NCBI GenBank assembly: GCA_035544495.1 | Contig: DATKEU010000558.1 | Span: forward strand, 1 to 5,787 | Reading direction: 5' to 3' | From: DATKEU01 sp035544495 | GTDB lineage: Bacteria > Myxococcota_A > Polyangia > Fen-1088 | DNA length: 5,787 bases | Shown here: positions 5,370 to 5,787 of the stretch, in pieces | How positions within the stretch are numbered: the first letter of the stretch is position 1 | Layout of the letters: the number at the start of each line of letters is the position of its first letter | Program-made: the position numbers and the translations under genes | Notes under the pieces: generated by a model | What the model was told of the DNA's origin: nothing | Databases searched by the model: none | The model's input: only the letters and a program-made list of their open reading frames with translations

Positions 5370-5787
5370 ATGGCACTGTCGTTGAAAGTTCCGGCACTGG
5401 GCGAATCGGTCAGCGAGGCGACGCTGGGCGCGTGGAAGCACGCCGAGGGCGACTTCGTTCAGGCCGACGAGCCGCTGGTCGAGGTGGAGAGCGAGAAGGC
5501 CACGCTGGAGGTGGGCGCGCCTGGCGCGGGCGTGCTCAAGCGTATCCTGCGCAAGGCCGGCGACACCGTCGCGGTGGGCGAGGTGATCGCCGAGATCGAC
5601 CAGGCCGCCAAGCCCGCGGCGGCCAGCGCCAAGGCGGCGGAGACGACGGCGGCGCCCGCGCCCGCGCCCGCGGCGGCCAAGAACGGTGATGGCGCCGGCG
5701 GTGGCGGAAACGGAAGCGGCAATGGAAACGGATCATCCGGCGACGGCGGCCTTCGCGCGCCCCCGTCGGCGCGCCGCCTGCTGGCGG
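5370..5787 (+). CDS. sucB: Dihydrolipoyllysine succinyltransferase E2 component, 5' part only
   Basis: The first 139 residues of the E2 subunit of 2-oxoglutarate dehydrogenase are present; the gene runs off the right edge, so the catalytic acyltransferase domain is not seen. Residues 2-77 are a biotin/lipoyl domain: LKVPALGESVSEATLGAW is a hallmark of succinyltransferases, VEVESEKATLEV carries the lipoyl-acceptor Lys43, and GDTVAVGEVIAEID closes the domain. The residue before Lys43 is Glu, where Asp is usual. Residues 78-104 are an Ala/Pro linker, and 105-127 are a Gly/Asn/Ser-rich linker, which is unusual. RAPPSARRLLA (129-139) is the start of the peripheral subunit-binding domain that holds E3/E1. 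The lipoyl arm takes the succinyl group from SucA and passes it to CoA. The start at 5370 is supported by AGGAG 9 bases upstream and by full N-terminal similarity. It is co-transcribed with sucA by spacing. Confidence 0.95.
   Translation, partial: MALSLKVPALGESVSEATLGAWKHAEGDFVQADEPLVEVESEKATLEVGAPGAGVLKRILRKAGDTVAVGEVIAEIDQAAKPAAASAKAAETTAAPAPAPAAAKNGDGAGGGGNGSGNGNGSSGDGGLRAPPSARRLLA

Noticed and set aside
2673..5441. Very long minus-strand open frame (over 900 codons) opposite sucA.
   Set aside because: It is the antisense of a confidently identified gene. Its product is an Arg/Leu/Ala/His/Gln-rich shadow without domains, a normal effect of few AT-rich stop codons in high-GC DNA.

Overview
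The window is very GC-rich and its codons end mostly in G or C. Together with the Ala/Pro-rich PEGA-like lipoprotein and the style of the HU-family protein, this suggests a high-GC bacterium of the Myxococcota (former Deltaproteobacteria). That placement is inferred from composition and protein style, not from a marker gene. All credible genes are on the + strand.

Layout: (1) 5-541, a probable lipoprotein with a proline-rich stalk and a PEGA-like domain, possibly continuing off the left edge. (2) 542-708, an AT-richer leader. (3) 709-1017, a basic HU/IHF-family DNA-binding protein with a strong ribosome binding site, followed by an inverted repeat (1052-1087). (4) 1088-1205, a promoter-like stretch. 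(5) 1206-1517, a small unrecognised ORF closed by a hairpin at 1522-1538. (6) 1518-1647, a short gap with low-complexity repeats. (7) 1648-2274, a soluble one-domain GGDEF protein with a degenerate signature (GADEF) but an intact-looking RxxD inhibitory site. (8) 2275-2456, the sucA promoter and leader. (9) 2457-5357, sucA, the E1 subunit of 2-oxoglutarate dehydrogenase. (10) 5370 to the right edge, the 5' part of sucB, the E2 subunit of the same complex.

The only clear functional unit is sucA-sucB. The two genes lie 12 bases apart, with the sucB ribosome binding site overlapping the sucA stop codon. Together they encode the TCA-cycle steps that decarboxylate 2-oxoglutarate and transfer the succinyl group to CoA. 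The upstream genes appear to be independent units (cell envelope, nucleoid, c-di-GMP signalling).

I find no mobile element, CRISPR array, tRNA, rRNA or convincing new multi-gene system. The points most worth a second look are the GADEF protein as a possible c-di-GMP receptor rather than a synthase, the orphan 103-residue ORF, an identical CTTACAAT element before two genes, and the Gly/Asn-rich linker in SucB.
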